This document shows positions 9,530 to 17,409 of a DNA stretch of 50,167 nucleotides, in pieces. The notes beneath the pieces are model-generated. The model worked only from the letters and a program-made list of their open reading frames with translations, was not told the origin of the DNA and made no database searches. The stretch is from Actinoplanes utahensis (lineage in GTDB: Bacteria; Actinomycetota; Actinomycetes; Mycobacteriales; Micromonosporaceae). The translations under genes and the position numbers were made by a program. The stretch lies in the NCBI RefSeq assembly GCF_016862455.1, contig NZ_BOMZ01000117.1, positions 1 to 50,167 on the forward strand, read 5' to 3'. Positions within the stretch are counted from its first letter, which is position 1. Each line of letters opens with the position of its first letter.

Positions 9530-9670
9530 GTGCGCCTGAACACCGTGCTGCGGCATTTTCGCCACCCCGGGTTCAGGCTCATCGCCTGTCCACCGAAGGC
9601 CGAACTACCGCCTGCCGGGTTGGTGAAGCCCCTGGCTGTGGAGTTGTCGGAGCAGTTCTCCTACTACTGA
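9530..9670 (+). CDS. Possible 46-aa small protein
   Basis: From GTG 9530 to TGA 9670 the frame gives a short protein with phrases HFRHPGFRLIACPPKAELPP and LVKPLAVELSEQFSYY. Composition is protein-like and the stop is 40 bases before the AbrB-like gene, so it could be the first cistron of the integrase operon. There is no recognisable domain and no strong ribosome-binding site. Confidence 0.3.
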   Translation: MRLNTVLRHFRHPGFRLIACPPKAELPPAGLVKPLAVELSEQFSYY

Positions 9671-9710
9671 CTGTAGACCCGCAGCTCTGCTTGCGCAGTC
9701 ACTCGGGCGG

Positions 9711-10202
9711 GTGGCGGCTGTGGTGAGGGGCATTCCGCTGCCGGCGCTGGTGCCTTCGATGAAGACCGGCGACCGCGAAGGCCATCGCCGGGAGACTGTC
9801 CGCCGGGCTTCGGTGAGCCGTAAACCGTTGCCTCTTCCCGACGCGCCGCCCCCTCCGCGCCGGGATGCTGTCTTCGGCATGTGCGCCCTGGACGACAAGG
9901 GCCGGATCTCCGACGTACGGGTCATGGCCGCACTTGGGTGGGAGCCAGGGCAGCGGGTCGCGTTCTCGGTCGCGCACGGCGTGATCGTGGTCGACGCTGA
10001 CGAGGCCGGCGGGCAGGCGGTGTGTGGGCGTGGCTGTCTTCGCCTTCCCGCGGGTCTGCGGCGGGCGGTGGCGATCGGTCTGCGGGAGCGGGTGCTGCTG
10101 GCCGCGCTGATCGAGCCCCGTCGGCTGGTGGTGCATCCGATGGTGCACCTGGACCGCTGGTCGATGCCGGTCCACACCGCCGTGCTGGGCGGTGAACTAT
10201 GA
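9711..10202 (+). CDS. AbrB/SpoVT-like DNA-binding protein coupled to an integrase
   Basis: The 163-aa protein has a disordered Arg/Pro-rich N-terminus (1-50) and two swapped-hairpin-like segments. The first is FGMCALDDKGRISDVRVMAA, then LGWEPGQRVAFSV. The second is CLRLPAGLRRAVAIGL, then RLVVHPMVHL. This matches the AbrB/MazE/SpoVT-type fold seen in actinobacterial proteins encoded immediately before tyrosine integrases. It probably acts as a regulator or directionality partner of the integrase (inferred from position). Its TGA overlaps the integrase ATG (ATGA at 10199-10202), implying translational coupling. Start GTG 9711 is a best guess. Confidence 0.6.
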   Translation: MAAVVRGIPLPALVPSMKTGDREGHRRETVRRASVSRKPLPLPDAPPPPRRDAVFGMCALDDKGRISDVRVMAALGWEPGQRVAFSVAHGVIVVDADEAGGQAVCGRGCLRLPAGLRRAVAIGLRERVLLAALIEPRRLVVHPMVHLDRWSMPVHTAVLGGEL

Positions 10203-10816
10203 CCGCCAGCCGGGTCAAACCCGAGGTCCTCGAAGCGGCACGGATGATGCTCGAGCAGATGGGCATCACCACCGACGACCTGCTCCAGGCACCAGGCGTG
10301 CGCAGGCATGTGCCGACGTTCGCCGAATACGTGCCCGTCGTCCTGGCCGCGATCGGCGCCGGAGCAGCGCGCACGTATGGCAACTATCTGCGCAAGATCG
10401 TGGACCGGTGGGGTGACCGCCGGTTGGACGAGGTCACCCCGACCGAGGTCGAGACGCTGATGCGCCAGTTCCAGGCCAACGCGGTGCAACGCCGCAACTT
10501 CCGGGGCGGCACCGGCTCCGGAGAGCATCTGATCGCCGCGTTGCGGTGCGTGTATCGGCGGGCGGTCGCGGACCGGCTGATCGCCGACGCCGACGACCCG
10601 GCGAAGAAGGTGTCCAAGCCACGACGTCCGACCTCGCAACGGATCGCCCTGCCCGACGAACGGCTCGGCGAGCTCGTCGCGGCCGCGGCGACGGGCGGGA
10701 GGGATCCGGAGCTGGATGCGTTGATCGTCCGGTTCCACATCGAGACCGCCTGCCGCCGCGGCGGCCTGCTCAAGGTGCGGCCGATGGACCTGGACGACCG
10801 CATCCACTCGCCTTGA
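10199..10816 (+). pseudogene. Truncated tyrosine-recombinase integrase
   Basis: The first 205 residues of a phage-type integrase are present. They comprise an N-terminal SAM-like core-binding domain (TFAEYVPVVLAAIGAGAART, TYGNYLRKIVDRWGDRRLDE, then DPAKKVSKPRRPTSQRIALP). The start of the catalytic domain includes ETACRRGGLLKVRPMDLD, which holds the first catalytic arginine region. Full-length relatives are 350-420 aa; the HxxR and Tyr regions are gone. The frame ends with five foreign residues (RIHSP) right after MDLDD, marking the deletion point, and a terminator follows within 40 bases. It is coupled to the AbrB-like gene by ATGA overlap. Confidence 0.75.
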
Positions 10817-10850
10817 CCGAAGAGGAGCAGCCGTAGGAGGGCGATAGATG

Positions 10851-10882
10851 CCGCGGTGAGGGCTGTGGAGCCCTCACCGCGG
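10851..10882. terminator. Hairpin terminator after the integrase fragment
   Basis: A perfect 14-bp stem (CCGCGGTGAGGGCT with its complement) has a GTGG loop. It lies 35 bases after the integrase stop and 80 bases from the end of the convergent ApeA-like gene, so it can serve both directions. Confidence 0.75.
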
Positions 10883-10962
10883 TACCTCAAGCTGGCCGTG
10901 GCCGCTTATGCCGAAGCCAGGTGTCCGTCGGCCTCTGTGCGATGTGCCATGGGAGTCTTCGT

Positions 10963-12379
10963 CTATTCGCCGTAGATTGACCGGACGGTCTGGCGGGCGT
11001 TCCGTAGGAAGAATTGGTAGCGCTGATTCTGACTGATTCGGGCGCGAATGGTTTCAGGCGTGACGCCGGAGCGCAGAAGCAGTAGGCACCAGAACATCCA
11101 TTTTAAGGACTCGCTGATCGCGTACATTTCATCGATGTGGTTTTCTTCGATGAAGCCGCTCGTGCGGTGCGCGAAGGAATTTCGAGCCTCGGCAACGCGT
11201 TTCACCCACTCTTTTTGATTTCCGAATAGTTCGGGGATGGCTGTGGCTGCCTCGTTCGAAAGGTGTTGGAGGCGGCTCTTGTAGTTGGGCTCGTTGAGGA
11301 AGCCGAGAACTGTTCCCGTGGTGATGTCGACGTATCGGGGGTTGGCTTCTTCTTTGAGTGCATCGGCGATCAGGGTGCGGATGCGCTTTGCGTCTTCCTT
11401 TGGCATCCGCTCCTGTTGTGGGAAGAGGCGCCGGTGGAGTCCTTCGGCGACCGTCGTGAATTCCAGGACTTGGGTGTCGAGCGTTGCTTTGCGCTGGTTC
11501 GACAGGGCGTCTCGAGTGATGGGAGCTACAGGTCCGACCTGCCGGTAAATGTCAAGGAATGCGCTCATGGCTGACAGTCCTGTGTCGGCTAGGGGCAGGA
11601 TGACGCCGCGGTCCATGGTGCTCCCATCGGGCTCTTCAGTAACGCCGGGATGGATGACGGTGACCCAGGTTCCATCGTGCAGCGCCTGGATCGCCGTTAT
11701 TGGGACGGTCTTGCCGATGGCGAAACTGAGGTAGCAGAGGAGGGCGGTGATGTACTCGGTGTCGATTTCGCGGTATGTGCGCCCATCTATTTGTGTTAGC
11801 TGTACCCACGTTTCCCGTTCGACCGTGGTCCGCCCGTCGCTTTGTCTCCAGGCGCTGCGGACGTTGAGGGTGAGTTCCGCTCCGCACGGGGTCGCAACCG
11901 GGGCTATCGAGAACGGCTCGAGTACGACTTCGAGATGCCCGTGCTCCCCGCGCGCGACAACAGCACCAGGTAAGCCTGCCCATGAATCGATTCCCGCGAC
12001 TCGTAGGCGTACGCCGGAAAAACGGTCCGCATCAGTCAAGTGTTGACCGCGTAACATGCGTCCGGCCCGCACGGTTTGTTTGTTCCAGCGATCCCGTTGC
12101 GGTGTGGGTCGTGGTACGCCGTGAGGTCCAGCAGCCAAGGAAAGACACGGCCCGAGGACTATCTGTCAGAATGCCGTGAACGACGAAATCAGCCGGGTCC
12201 TGTGCCGGCACGGATGTGGTCAAACCGGTGTCCGGATCGTGCGATGTGACCTCGAACTCCGGCGTCACGCCACCCAGCAACTCGACGCTGGTAGTCCCGT
12301 CGCCGTCGATGATCATTCGGCCCGGGACGGTGATCTGTGGGGTTTCACGAAGCCAGAACAGGCCATTCTCCACGCTCAT
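10963..12379 (-). pseudogene. ApeA-like HEPN anti-phage protein, frameshifted
   Basis: Two overlapping minus-strand frames make one protein of about 470 aa. Part 1 (ATG 12379) begins MSVENGLFWLRETPQITVPG and matches the ApeA N-terminal domain (FWL, then VPGRM, then GVTPEF, then FVVHGIL, then VSFLGCWT). Part 2 (open to 10963) resumes at QTVRAGRMLRGQHL and ends in an all-helical Apea-type HEPN domain with the RNase motif R-N-S-F-A-H (about 11182-11167), i.e. the RX4H active site. The break is at a tandem CAAA repeat (GTTTGTTTGTT on the plus strand, 12073-12083); deleting one 4-base unit restores a continuous frame. ApeA proteins are abortive-infection RNases that act alone. As sequenced it is inactive. 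Confidence 0.78.
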
Positions 12380-12490
12380 GATGCCGCACACTAGCGAGGA
12401 CAGTCGGGCCGTCGCGCAGCGTGGCGGCGAGGAGGGCGGCGGAGACCGCGACCGTCTCCCCGCGTTGCCGTTGATTGCGATTGCAGTCTG

Positions 12491-12718
12491 GTGGCAGTGC
12501 AGGCCGTTGCGACCACGGGCTCGCTGATGCGGTGGTTGCCCGAAAGCGGTCCGCACCATGCTTTAGTGGCGGCCGCTCTGGCGATCGTCGTCGGCGCCGC
12601 GATGGTCGGCCGCAACACCTGCTCTGTACCTGACGGCCCTTCGATGTGGATCGACGCCATGGTCCGCGCGGCACGGATCCTGACCGTCACCGTCGTGCTC
12701 CACCGGCTGGCCGTCTGA
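12491..12718 (+). CDS. Possible small membrane protein (75 aa)
   Basis: From GTG 12491 (GTG 12497 is an alternative) the frame runs to TGA 12716-12718 and encodes a hydrophobic helix (HALVAAALAIVVGAAMVG) plus a second amphipathic C-terminal helix (ARILTVTVVLHRL). The stop codon lies inside a perfect palindromic terminator, which supports a real transcript ending here. The family is not recognised. Confidence 0.35.
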   Translation: MAVQAVATTGSLMRWLPESGPHHALVAAALAIVVGAAMVGRNTCSVPDGPSMWIDAMVRAARILTVTVVLHRLAV

Positions 12719-12767
12719 CCCACGATCTGTCGCCGTCAGCTAGCTGACGGCGACAGATCGTGGGTCA
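12716..12767. terminator. Perfect 52-nt palindrome, bidirectional terminator
   Basis: 26 bases are followed by their exact reverse complement, centred on CAGCTAGCTG. It sits between the small plus-strand ORF, whose stop it contains, and the 3' end of trxB 18 bases away. It marks the downstream boundary of the arsenic operon. Confidence 0.85.
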
Positions 12768-12784
12768 ATGGGTATCGTGGCCGG

Positions 12785-13744
12785 TCAGGACTCGCGGAAT
12801 GAGGCGATGAAGCGTTCGGCGTCGAGCGCCGCGGCACAGCCGGTGCCGGAGGCGGTGATGGCTTGCCGGTAGGTGTGGTCGACCAGGTCGCCGGCGGCGA
12901 ACACGCCGGGGACGTTGGTGCGGGTGCTGGGCGACTGCACCTTCACATAGCCCTCGTCGTCCAGCTCGACCTGGCCCTTGAACAGCTCGCTGCGCGGGTC
13001 GTGGCCGATCGCCACGAACACGCCCGTCACGTCGAGAACCTTGGTCTCGCCGGTGTTGACGTCGCGGAGACGGGCGCCGACGACCTTACCGTCGGTGCCG
13101 AGGATCTCCTCGACGACCGTGTTCCATTCGACCTTGATCTTCTCGTTGTCGAGCGCCCGCTTCTGCATGACCTTGCTGGCCCGGAAGCTGTCGCGGCGGT
13201 GCACGATCGTCACGGTCTCGGCGAACCGGGTGAGGAAGGTCGCCTCCTCCATCGCCGAGTCGCCGCCGCCGACGACCAGGATGTGCTGGCCGCGGAAGAA
13301 GAAGCCGTCACAGGTGGCACACGAGGAGACACCGTGGCCGAGCAGCTCCTGCTCGCCGGGCACGCCGATCGGGCGCCACGCGGAACCGGTCGCCAGGATC
13401 ATGGCGCGGGCGAAGAACTGCTGCTCACCGACCCAGACGGTCTTGAGACCCTCGGTGCCGGCCTCGGTCGGCTTGTCGGTCAGCTCGACCCGGGTCACGT
13501 CGTCGGTCAGGAACTCGGCGCCGAACTTCTCCGCCTGGGCCCGCATGTTGTCCATCAGCTCGGGGCCCATGATCCCGTCCCGGTGACCCGGGAAGTTCTC
13601 CACCTCGGTGGTGGTCATCAGGGCGCCACCGGACTGCACACCCTCGATCACCAGGGGCTTCAGGTTGGCGCGGGCCGCGTACAACGCCGCGGTGTAGCCC
13701 GACGGCCCGGAACCGATGATGATCAGATCGCGGATCGACTCCAT
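12785..13744 (-). CDS. trxB: Thioredoxin reductase
   Basis: The 319-aa cytoplasmic flavoenzyme has the family's usual length. The FAD-binding Rossmann motif is GSGPSG (residues 11-16), the redox-active site is CATC (142-145), the NADPH-binding motif is VVGGGDSAMEEA (about 157-168), and the C-terminal FAD motif is GVFAAGDLVD. It transfers electrons from NADPH to thioredoxin, which recycles thioredoxin-coupled arsenate reductases. It is the last gene of the minus-strand ars run and its ATG overlaps the arsC stop by one base (TGATG), so it is translated with ArsC. This is probably a dedicated copy carried by the island in addition to a chromosomal one (inferred). Confidence 0.95.
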   Translation of the reverse strand: MESIRDLIIIGSGPSGYTAALYAARANLKPLVIEGVQSGGALMTTTEVENFPGHRDGIMGPELMDNMRAQAEKFGAEFLTDDVTRVELTDKPTEAGTEGLKTVWVGEQQFFARAMILATGSAWRPIGVPGEQELLGHGVSSCATCDGFFFRGQHILVVGGGDSAMEEATFLTRFAETVTIVHRRDSFRASKVMQKRALDNEKIKVEWNTVVEEILGTDGKVVGARLRDVNTGETKVLDVTGVFVAIGHDPRSELFKGQVELDDEGYVKVQSPSTRTNVPGVFAAGDLVDHTYRQAITASGTGCAAALDAERFIASFRES

Positions 13745-14154
13745 CAGGAGGTGGGGAGCAGGTCGGCGAGCAGGACCTCGATGCGGGCCTTGATCTCGTC
13801 GCGGATCGGGCGGACCGAGTCGACGCCCTTGCCGGCGGGGTCTTCGAGTTTCCAGTCCTCGTAGCGTTTGCCGGGGAAGACGGGGCAGGCGTCGCCGCAG
13901 CCCATGGTGATGATGGCGTCGGATTCCTTGGCGGCGTCCCAGGTGAGCTTGGTGGGGGTCTGGTCGGTGATGTCGATGCCGACTTCCTTCATCGCCTCGA
14001 CGGCGGCCGGGTTGATCTGGTCGGCGGGCTCGGAGCCGGCGGAACGGACCTCGACACGATCGCCGGCGAGGTGGCGCAGCCAGCCGGCGGCCATCTGGGA
14101 GCGGCCGGCGTTGTGGACGCAGACGAACAGGACGGTGGGCTTGGTGTCACTCAT
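13744..14154 (-). CDS. arsC: Arsenate reductase, low-molecular-weight phosphatase type
   Basis: The 136-aa protein has the LMW-PTP fold P-loop C-V-H-N-A-G-R-S (Cys12 to Arg18), which binds arsenate and forms the Cys-As adduct. The two further redox cysteines Cys86 and Cys90 (MGCGDACPVFPGKRYEDW) are typical of thioredoxin-linked ArsC of the pI258 class. It reduces As(V) to As(III) in the cytoplasm. Co-translation with trxB (1-base overlap) fits thioredoxin as electron donor, though mycothiol-dependent chemistry is possible in actinomycetes. Upstream lie 32 bases without a promoter-like sequence, so it belongs to the operon starting near 17.4 kb. Confidence 0.93.
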   Translation of the reverse strand: MSDTKPTVLFVCVHNAGRSQMAAGWLRHLAGDRVEVRSAGSEPADQINPAAVEAMKEVGIDITDQTPTKLTWDAAKESDAIITMGCGDACPVFPGKRYEDWKLEDPAGKGVDSVRPIRDEIKARIEVLLADLLPTS

Positions 14155-14186
14155 GATTGGATCTCTCTTTCGTGGTGCAAGGGGTG

Positions 14187-14695
14187 TCAGCTGACGGTGG
14201 GGCTGCGGCGTTCGAGCAGGATGACGTCACGCCAGCGGCCGTGGTGGCGGGCGATGCGTTCGCGGGTGCCGATGACGCGGAACCCGCATCGGGTGTGCAG
14301 GGCGAGGCTGGCGGTGTTCTCCGGGAAGATGCCGGTCTGGATGGTCCAGATCCCGGCGGCCTCGGTGGAGGAGATCACCGTGCGCAGCAGGGTACGGCCG
14401 ATTCCCTGACCGCCGTGGTCGGGATGGACGTAGACGGAGTGTTCGACGACGCCGGCGTACACGGCTCGGGTGGAGACGCCGAGCAGGCGATCCAGCCGGT
14501 GACGGTGCCGTCCGCGTCGACGGCGACGTAGCGATGCTCAGCGAGCCGGGCGGCGTCGAAGGTGTCCCAGGTGGGTGCGGTGGTCTCGAAGGTGGCGTTG
14601 CCGGTGGCGATCCCGGCGCTGTAGATGGCCAGCACCTGTTCCGTGTGTTCGGCGGTCATCGCGATCACCCGTACCGGGGAAGGACTGGCGCTCAT
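14187..14695 (-). pseudogene. GNAT acetyltransferase (ArsN1/phosphinothricin type), frameshifted
   Basis: ATG 14695 opens the N-terminal half (VIAMTAEHTEQVLAIYSAGI, TFETTAPTWDTFDAARLAEH, VDADGTVTGWIA). The C-terminal half lies in another frame (VSTRAVYAGVVEHSVYVHPD, then GGQGIGRTLL acetyl-CoA loop, then GFRVIGTRERIARHHGRWRD). The switch is near 14476: one missing base in GCGTCTCC (expected GCGGTCTCC) explains it. Intact, it would be a member of the PAT/ArsN1 group that acetylates phosphinothricin or its arsenic analogue arsinothricin; location in an ars operon favours the latter (inference). Its ATG overlaps the preceding gene's TGA (ATGA). A single-base error in the sequence is possible. Confidence 0.8.
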
Positions 14696-15294
14696 CCGTT
14701 CAGCTCCGCGCACAGGGCCTGGACGCGGGTGTCGATATCGTCGCGAATGGCGCGGAGGCCGTCGAGATCGTTACCGGGCGGGTGAGGCAGGTCCCAGATC
14801 TCGTAGCGGGGTCCGGGCAGGCGCGGTACGGCTTCGCTGCCGCCCGCGATGACGACCACGTCGACAGCCGCCAGGATTTCGGCGGTGATCGGTTTGGAGT
14901 AGGCGTCGTCGAGGGTGAGGCCGAGGTCGGCCAGTACGGCCGCGGCGGACTTCGACACCGTCGCGGCGGGCTGGGATCCGGCGGAGTGCACTTGGACCGC
15001 GCCCTGGGCGTGGTGGCGCATCAGGGCGGCGCCCATCTGGGAGCGGCCGGCGTTGTGGATGCAGATGAACAGCACCGAGGGCGTGCTGTCGGCCGGGGCG
15101 AGGGCGGTGAGCCGGTCGGTGGCGAACCGTTCTGCCAGTTTCGGAAGCCTCGGGTCGGCGAAGGCGGTGCGGTGCAGGGCGACGTAGGAGTCGCTGACCA
15201 GGCGGGCCACGGTGTCGTGGGGGTGCGCGCCGTCGAATTGGGCGGTCAGCTTGGCAGTGGTGGCCGCCAGCAGGGCGGGGATGTCGGTGCTCAT
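14692..15294 (-). CDS. ArsC-like protein with helical N-domain, lacking recycling cysteines
   Basis: The 200-aa protein has an N-terminal three-helix domain (residues 1-65; RLVSDSYVALHRTA, then LPKLAERFATDRL), known as a dimerisation module in actinobacterial arsenate reductases. An LMW-PTP domain follows with P-loop C-I-H-N-A-G-R-S (Cys78 to Arg84). Where the other ArsC proteins here have MGCGDACPVFPG, this one has IAGGSEAVPRLPG: both recycling cysteines are replaced. It therefore cannot use the intramolecular disulfide cascade and would need an external thiol such as mycothiol plus mycoredoxin (arsenate-mycothiol transferase route), or serve another role. Both ends overlap neighbours by ATGA, so it is tightly co-translated. 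Confidence 0.88.
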   Translation of the reverse strand: MSTDIPALLAATTAKLTAQFDGAHPHDTVARLVSDSYVALHRTAFADPRLPKLAERFATDRLTALAPADSTPSVLFICIHNAGRSQMGAALMRHHAQGAVQVHSAGSQPAATVSKSAAAVLADLGLTLDDAYSKPITAEILAAVDVVVIAGGSEAVPRLPGPRYEIWDLPHPPGNDLDGLRAIRDDIDTRVQALCAELNG

Positions 15295-16031
15295 GCGCGG
15301 GTGGCCGGGTCGGCGTCGTGCGGGACGACGACGGCATCGGCGTTCTCGCCGGCGTGCGGGTAGAGCGCCAGCACTAGTCCCACCCCGATCAGCAGACCGA
15401 CGAGCTGAGCTACGACGAAGCCGGGGACGGAGGCAGGGGCGATACCGGCGAAGGTGTCGGTGAAGGCGCGGCCGATGGTGACCGACGGGTTGGCGAAGCT
15501 GGTGCTGCTGGTGAACCAGTAGGCGGCGCCGATGTACGCCCCGACAGCGGCGGGGGCGGCCGAGGCCCGGCCGGAGCGGCCGAGGGCGAAGATCAGCAGG
15601 AGCAGGCCGGCGACGGCGACGATCTCGCCGAGCCACAGGTTGACGGCGGCGCGTTCCTTGGCCGACATGGTGACCGGGGCGAGGTCGAACATGAGGTTGG
15701 CCAGGATCGAGCCGGCGATGGCCCCGAGGGTCTGCGCGACGGCGTACCCGGCAAGGTCTTTGATCGTGAGGCCGGTGCCGGTGCGGCGGCCGAGGAACCA
15801 GTCGGCGGCCGACACGACCGGGTTGAAGTGGGCGCCGGAGATCGGTCCGAAGGTGAGGATGAGGGCGCCGAGGGCGAACGCGGTGGCGACCGAGTTCTCG
15901 AGCAGTTGCAGGCCGACGTCGTCCGGCGACAGTTCGACGGCCATGATTCCGGAGCCGACGACGGCGGTGACCAGCAGCGCGGTGCCGAGGAACTCGGCGA
16001 GCAGCCGCCGCCACAGGGTTGTCTGGTGCAT
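15291..16031 (-). CDS. Aquaporin/aquaglyceroporin, AqpS-like
   Basis: The 246-aa MIP-family channel has six membrane helices and the two half-helix boxes, here NPV (70-72, GAHFNPVVSAAD) and NPS (181-183, SFANPSVTIGRA) instead of the standard NPA pair. Altered boxes of this kind occur in the AqpS/ars-linked subgroup. In Sinorhizobium meliloti AqpS next to ArsC lets arsenite leave the cell down its gradient. No ArsB or Acr3 pump is found in this window, so the same passive-exit role is likely here (inference). It overlaps the downstream ArsC-like gene (ATGA) and follows another arsC gene by 36 bases, all in the operon. Confidence 0.9.
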   Translation of the reverse strand: MHQTTLWRRLLAEFLGTALLVTAVVGSGIMAVELSPDDVGLQLLENSVATAFALGALILTFGPISGAHFNPVVSAADWFLGRRTGTGLTIKDLAGYAVAQTLGAIAGSILANLMFDLAPVTMSAKERAAVNLWLGEIVAVAGLLLLIFALGRSGRASAAPAAVGAYIGAAYWFTSSTSFANPSVTIGRAFTDTFAGIAPASVPGFVVAQLVGLLIGVGLVLALYPHAGENADAVVVPHDADPATRA

Positions 16032-16067
16032 GAGAGTGGTGTGACTCCGGGTCGTGTCGGTGTTTGG

Positions 16068-16727
16068 TCAGCGTGCGGGGATGGCGAGCTGGTCGAGCAG
16101 GTGGTGGATGCGGCGTTCGAGGTCGTCGCGGATGGGGCGGATCTGTTCGTGCGTGAGGCCGTCGGGGTCTTCGACGTCCCAGTTCTCGTAGCGGGTGCCG
16201 GGGAAGACGGGGCAGGCGTCGCCGCATCCCATGGTGATGACGACGTCGGCGGCGCGGACGATCTCGTCTGTCCACGGTTTGGGGTATTCGCCGGTGATGT
16301 CGATGCCGCGTTCGGTCATCGCGGTGATCGCCGCCGGGTTGATGGTGGTGCCGGGTTCGGAGCCGCCGGACCAGGCGACCGCGTGGTCTCCGGCGAGGGT
16401 GGTGAAGAAGCCGAGGGCCATCTGGGAGCGGCCGGCGTTGTGGGTGCACAGGAACACCACGACGGGTTTGCCGTCGTGGTGGTGGCCTTCGACGCGGGCG
16501 AGGGCTTGCAGGCGCTGGCGGGTGAACCGTTCGGCGAGCAGGGGCAGGTAGTTCGGCACGGTGTGGGCGGTGGCGAACTGCTCGTAGCTGGTATGCAGAA
16601 ACCACTCGATCGTCTCGGGGCCGTAGATGCCGGTGAACTCGCCGGCCAGCCGCACGGCGGCGGTCCGCAGGGCGAGATCCTGGTCGACGGACAGGTCGCG
16701 TAGGTCGGGGTGGGTCAGGTCAGCCAT
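16068..16727 (-). CDS. arsC: Arsenate reductase with N-terminal helical domain
   Basis: The 219-aa protein has an N-terminal three-helix domain (about residues 15-78, FLHTSYEQFATAHTVPNYLP then LAERFTRQRLQAL) fused to a complete LMW-PTP-type ArsC domain. The P-loop is C-T-H-N-A-G-R-S (Cys94 to Arg100) and both redox cysteines, Cys168 and Cys172 (MGCGDACPVFPGTRYENW), are present. It should reduce arsenate like the short ArsC at 13.7 kb, with the extra domain probably mediating dimerisation. Its start overlaps the end of the upstream ArsR-phosphatase fusion by 8 bases. Confidence 0.92.
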   Translation of the reverse strand: MADLTHPDLRDLSVDQDLALRTAAVRLAGEFTGIYGPETIEWFLHTSYEQFATAHTVPNYLPLLAERFTRQRLQALARVEGHHHDGKPVVVFLCTHNAGRSQMALGFFTTLAGDHAVAWSGGSEPGTTINPAAITAMTERGIDITGEYPKPWTDEIVRAADVVITMGCGDACPVFPGTRYENWDVEDPDGLTHEQIRPIRDDLERRIHHLLDQLAIPAR

Positions 16728-17409
16728 GGTCGGCTCCGGTGGTGAGGACGGGCGCGATCCGGTCGATGCGGTCGGCGAGGTCGGTGTAGGCGGCCTCGAA
16801 CGCCTCGTCGGTGTCGACGCGGACGGGGTCGGGCACGGACCAGTGCAGCCGCGGGCGGATACCGCCGGTGAGGTCTTCGTGGGCGTTGTCGCAGACCGCG
16901 ATGATCAGATCGCCGTCGTGCACCACGTCGTCGACGTGGTTGGTGCCGGTCGGGTCGAGAGCCAAGCCGTGCTCATGGGCCACCCGGACCGCGCGGGGAT
17001 GAACCCGCTGGGCCGGGACGGTGCCGGCGGAGGCGACCTGTCCGCCGATCCGGTCCCGCCACAGGGCCGCAGCGAGCTGCGATCGGGCGGAGTTGTGGGT
17101 GCAGACGAACACCACCCGCTCCGCAGTGTCCAGCCGTGGTGCGGTGAGCGAGGACAACACTCCCGGGACCAGGCGCAGGTAGGTGCGGCGGCGATCGCCC
17201 TCGGACCGGGTCCGCACCAGCAGACCGGCCTCTTGCAGGACCTTGACGTGATGGGCGATCAGGTTGGTGGGCATGCCGAGATCGGCGGCGATCTCGCCGG
17301 GCGATGCGTCGCCGAGGGTGAGCGCGTCGACGATCGCGAGGCGGGCGGGGTCGCCGAGGGCCGCGTGCACTCGGGCCCGCGCCGTCAGCGACGAAGTTTC
17401 AGCGTTCAT
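16720..17409 (-). CDS. ArsR-type HTH fused to low-MW phosphatase domain
   Basis: From ATG 17409 the product is 229 aa; an upstream TTG at 17445 is less likely. Residues 1-85 are an ArsR/SmtB winged helix (ARVHAALGDPARLAIVDALT, then IAHHVKVLQEAGLLV). Residues 98-225 are an LMW-PTP/ArsC-like domain with P-loop C-T-H-N-S-A-R-S (Cys103 to Arg109) and the downstream VCDNAHED in place of the usual GCGDACP. Such fusions are known in actinobacterial ars loci; the enzyme domain may sense or reduce arsenate in cis with promoter control (inference). It is the first gene of the seven-gene minus-strand ars run. A palindromic ATTGACTCAAT overlaps its start codon and may be its own operator. Confidence 0.88.
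   Translation of the reverse strand: MNAETSSLTARARVHAALGDPARLAIVDALTLGDASPGEIAADLGMPTNLIAHHVKVLQEAGLLVRTRSEGDRRRTYLRLVPGVLSSLTAPRLDTAERVVFVCTHNSARSQLAAALWRDRIGGQVASAGTVPAQRVHPRAVRVAHEHGLALDPTGTNHVDDVVHDGDLIIAVCDNAHEDLTGGIRPRLHWSVPDPVRVDTDEAFEAAYTDLADRIDRIAPVLTTGADHG

Noticed and set aside
12863..13864. 333-codon plus-strand frame over trxB and arsC
   Set aside because: It runs antisense through two unmistakable enzymes and is low-complexity (Leu/Gly/Val/His-rich).
14692..16605. 637-codon minus-strand frame across three ars genes
   Set aside because: Only its last 200 codons are real (the ArsC-like protein); the rest is the shifted frame of the aquaporin and ArsC genes.
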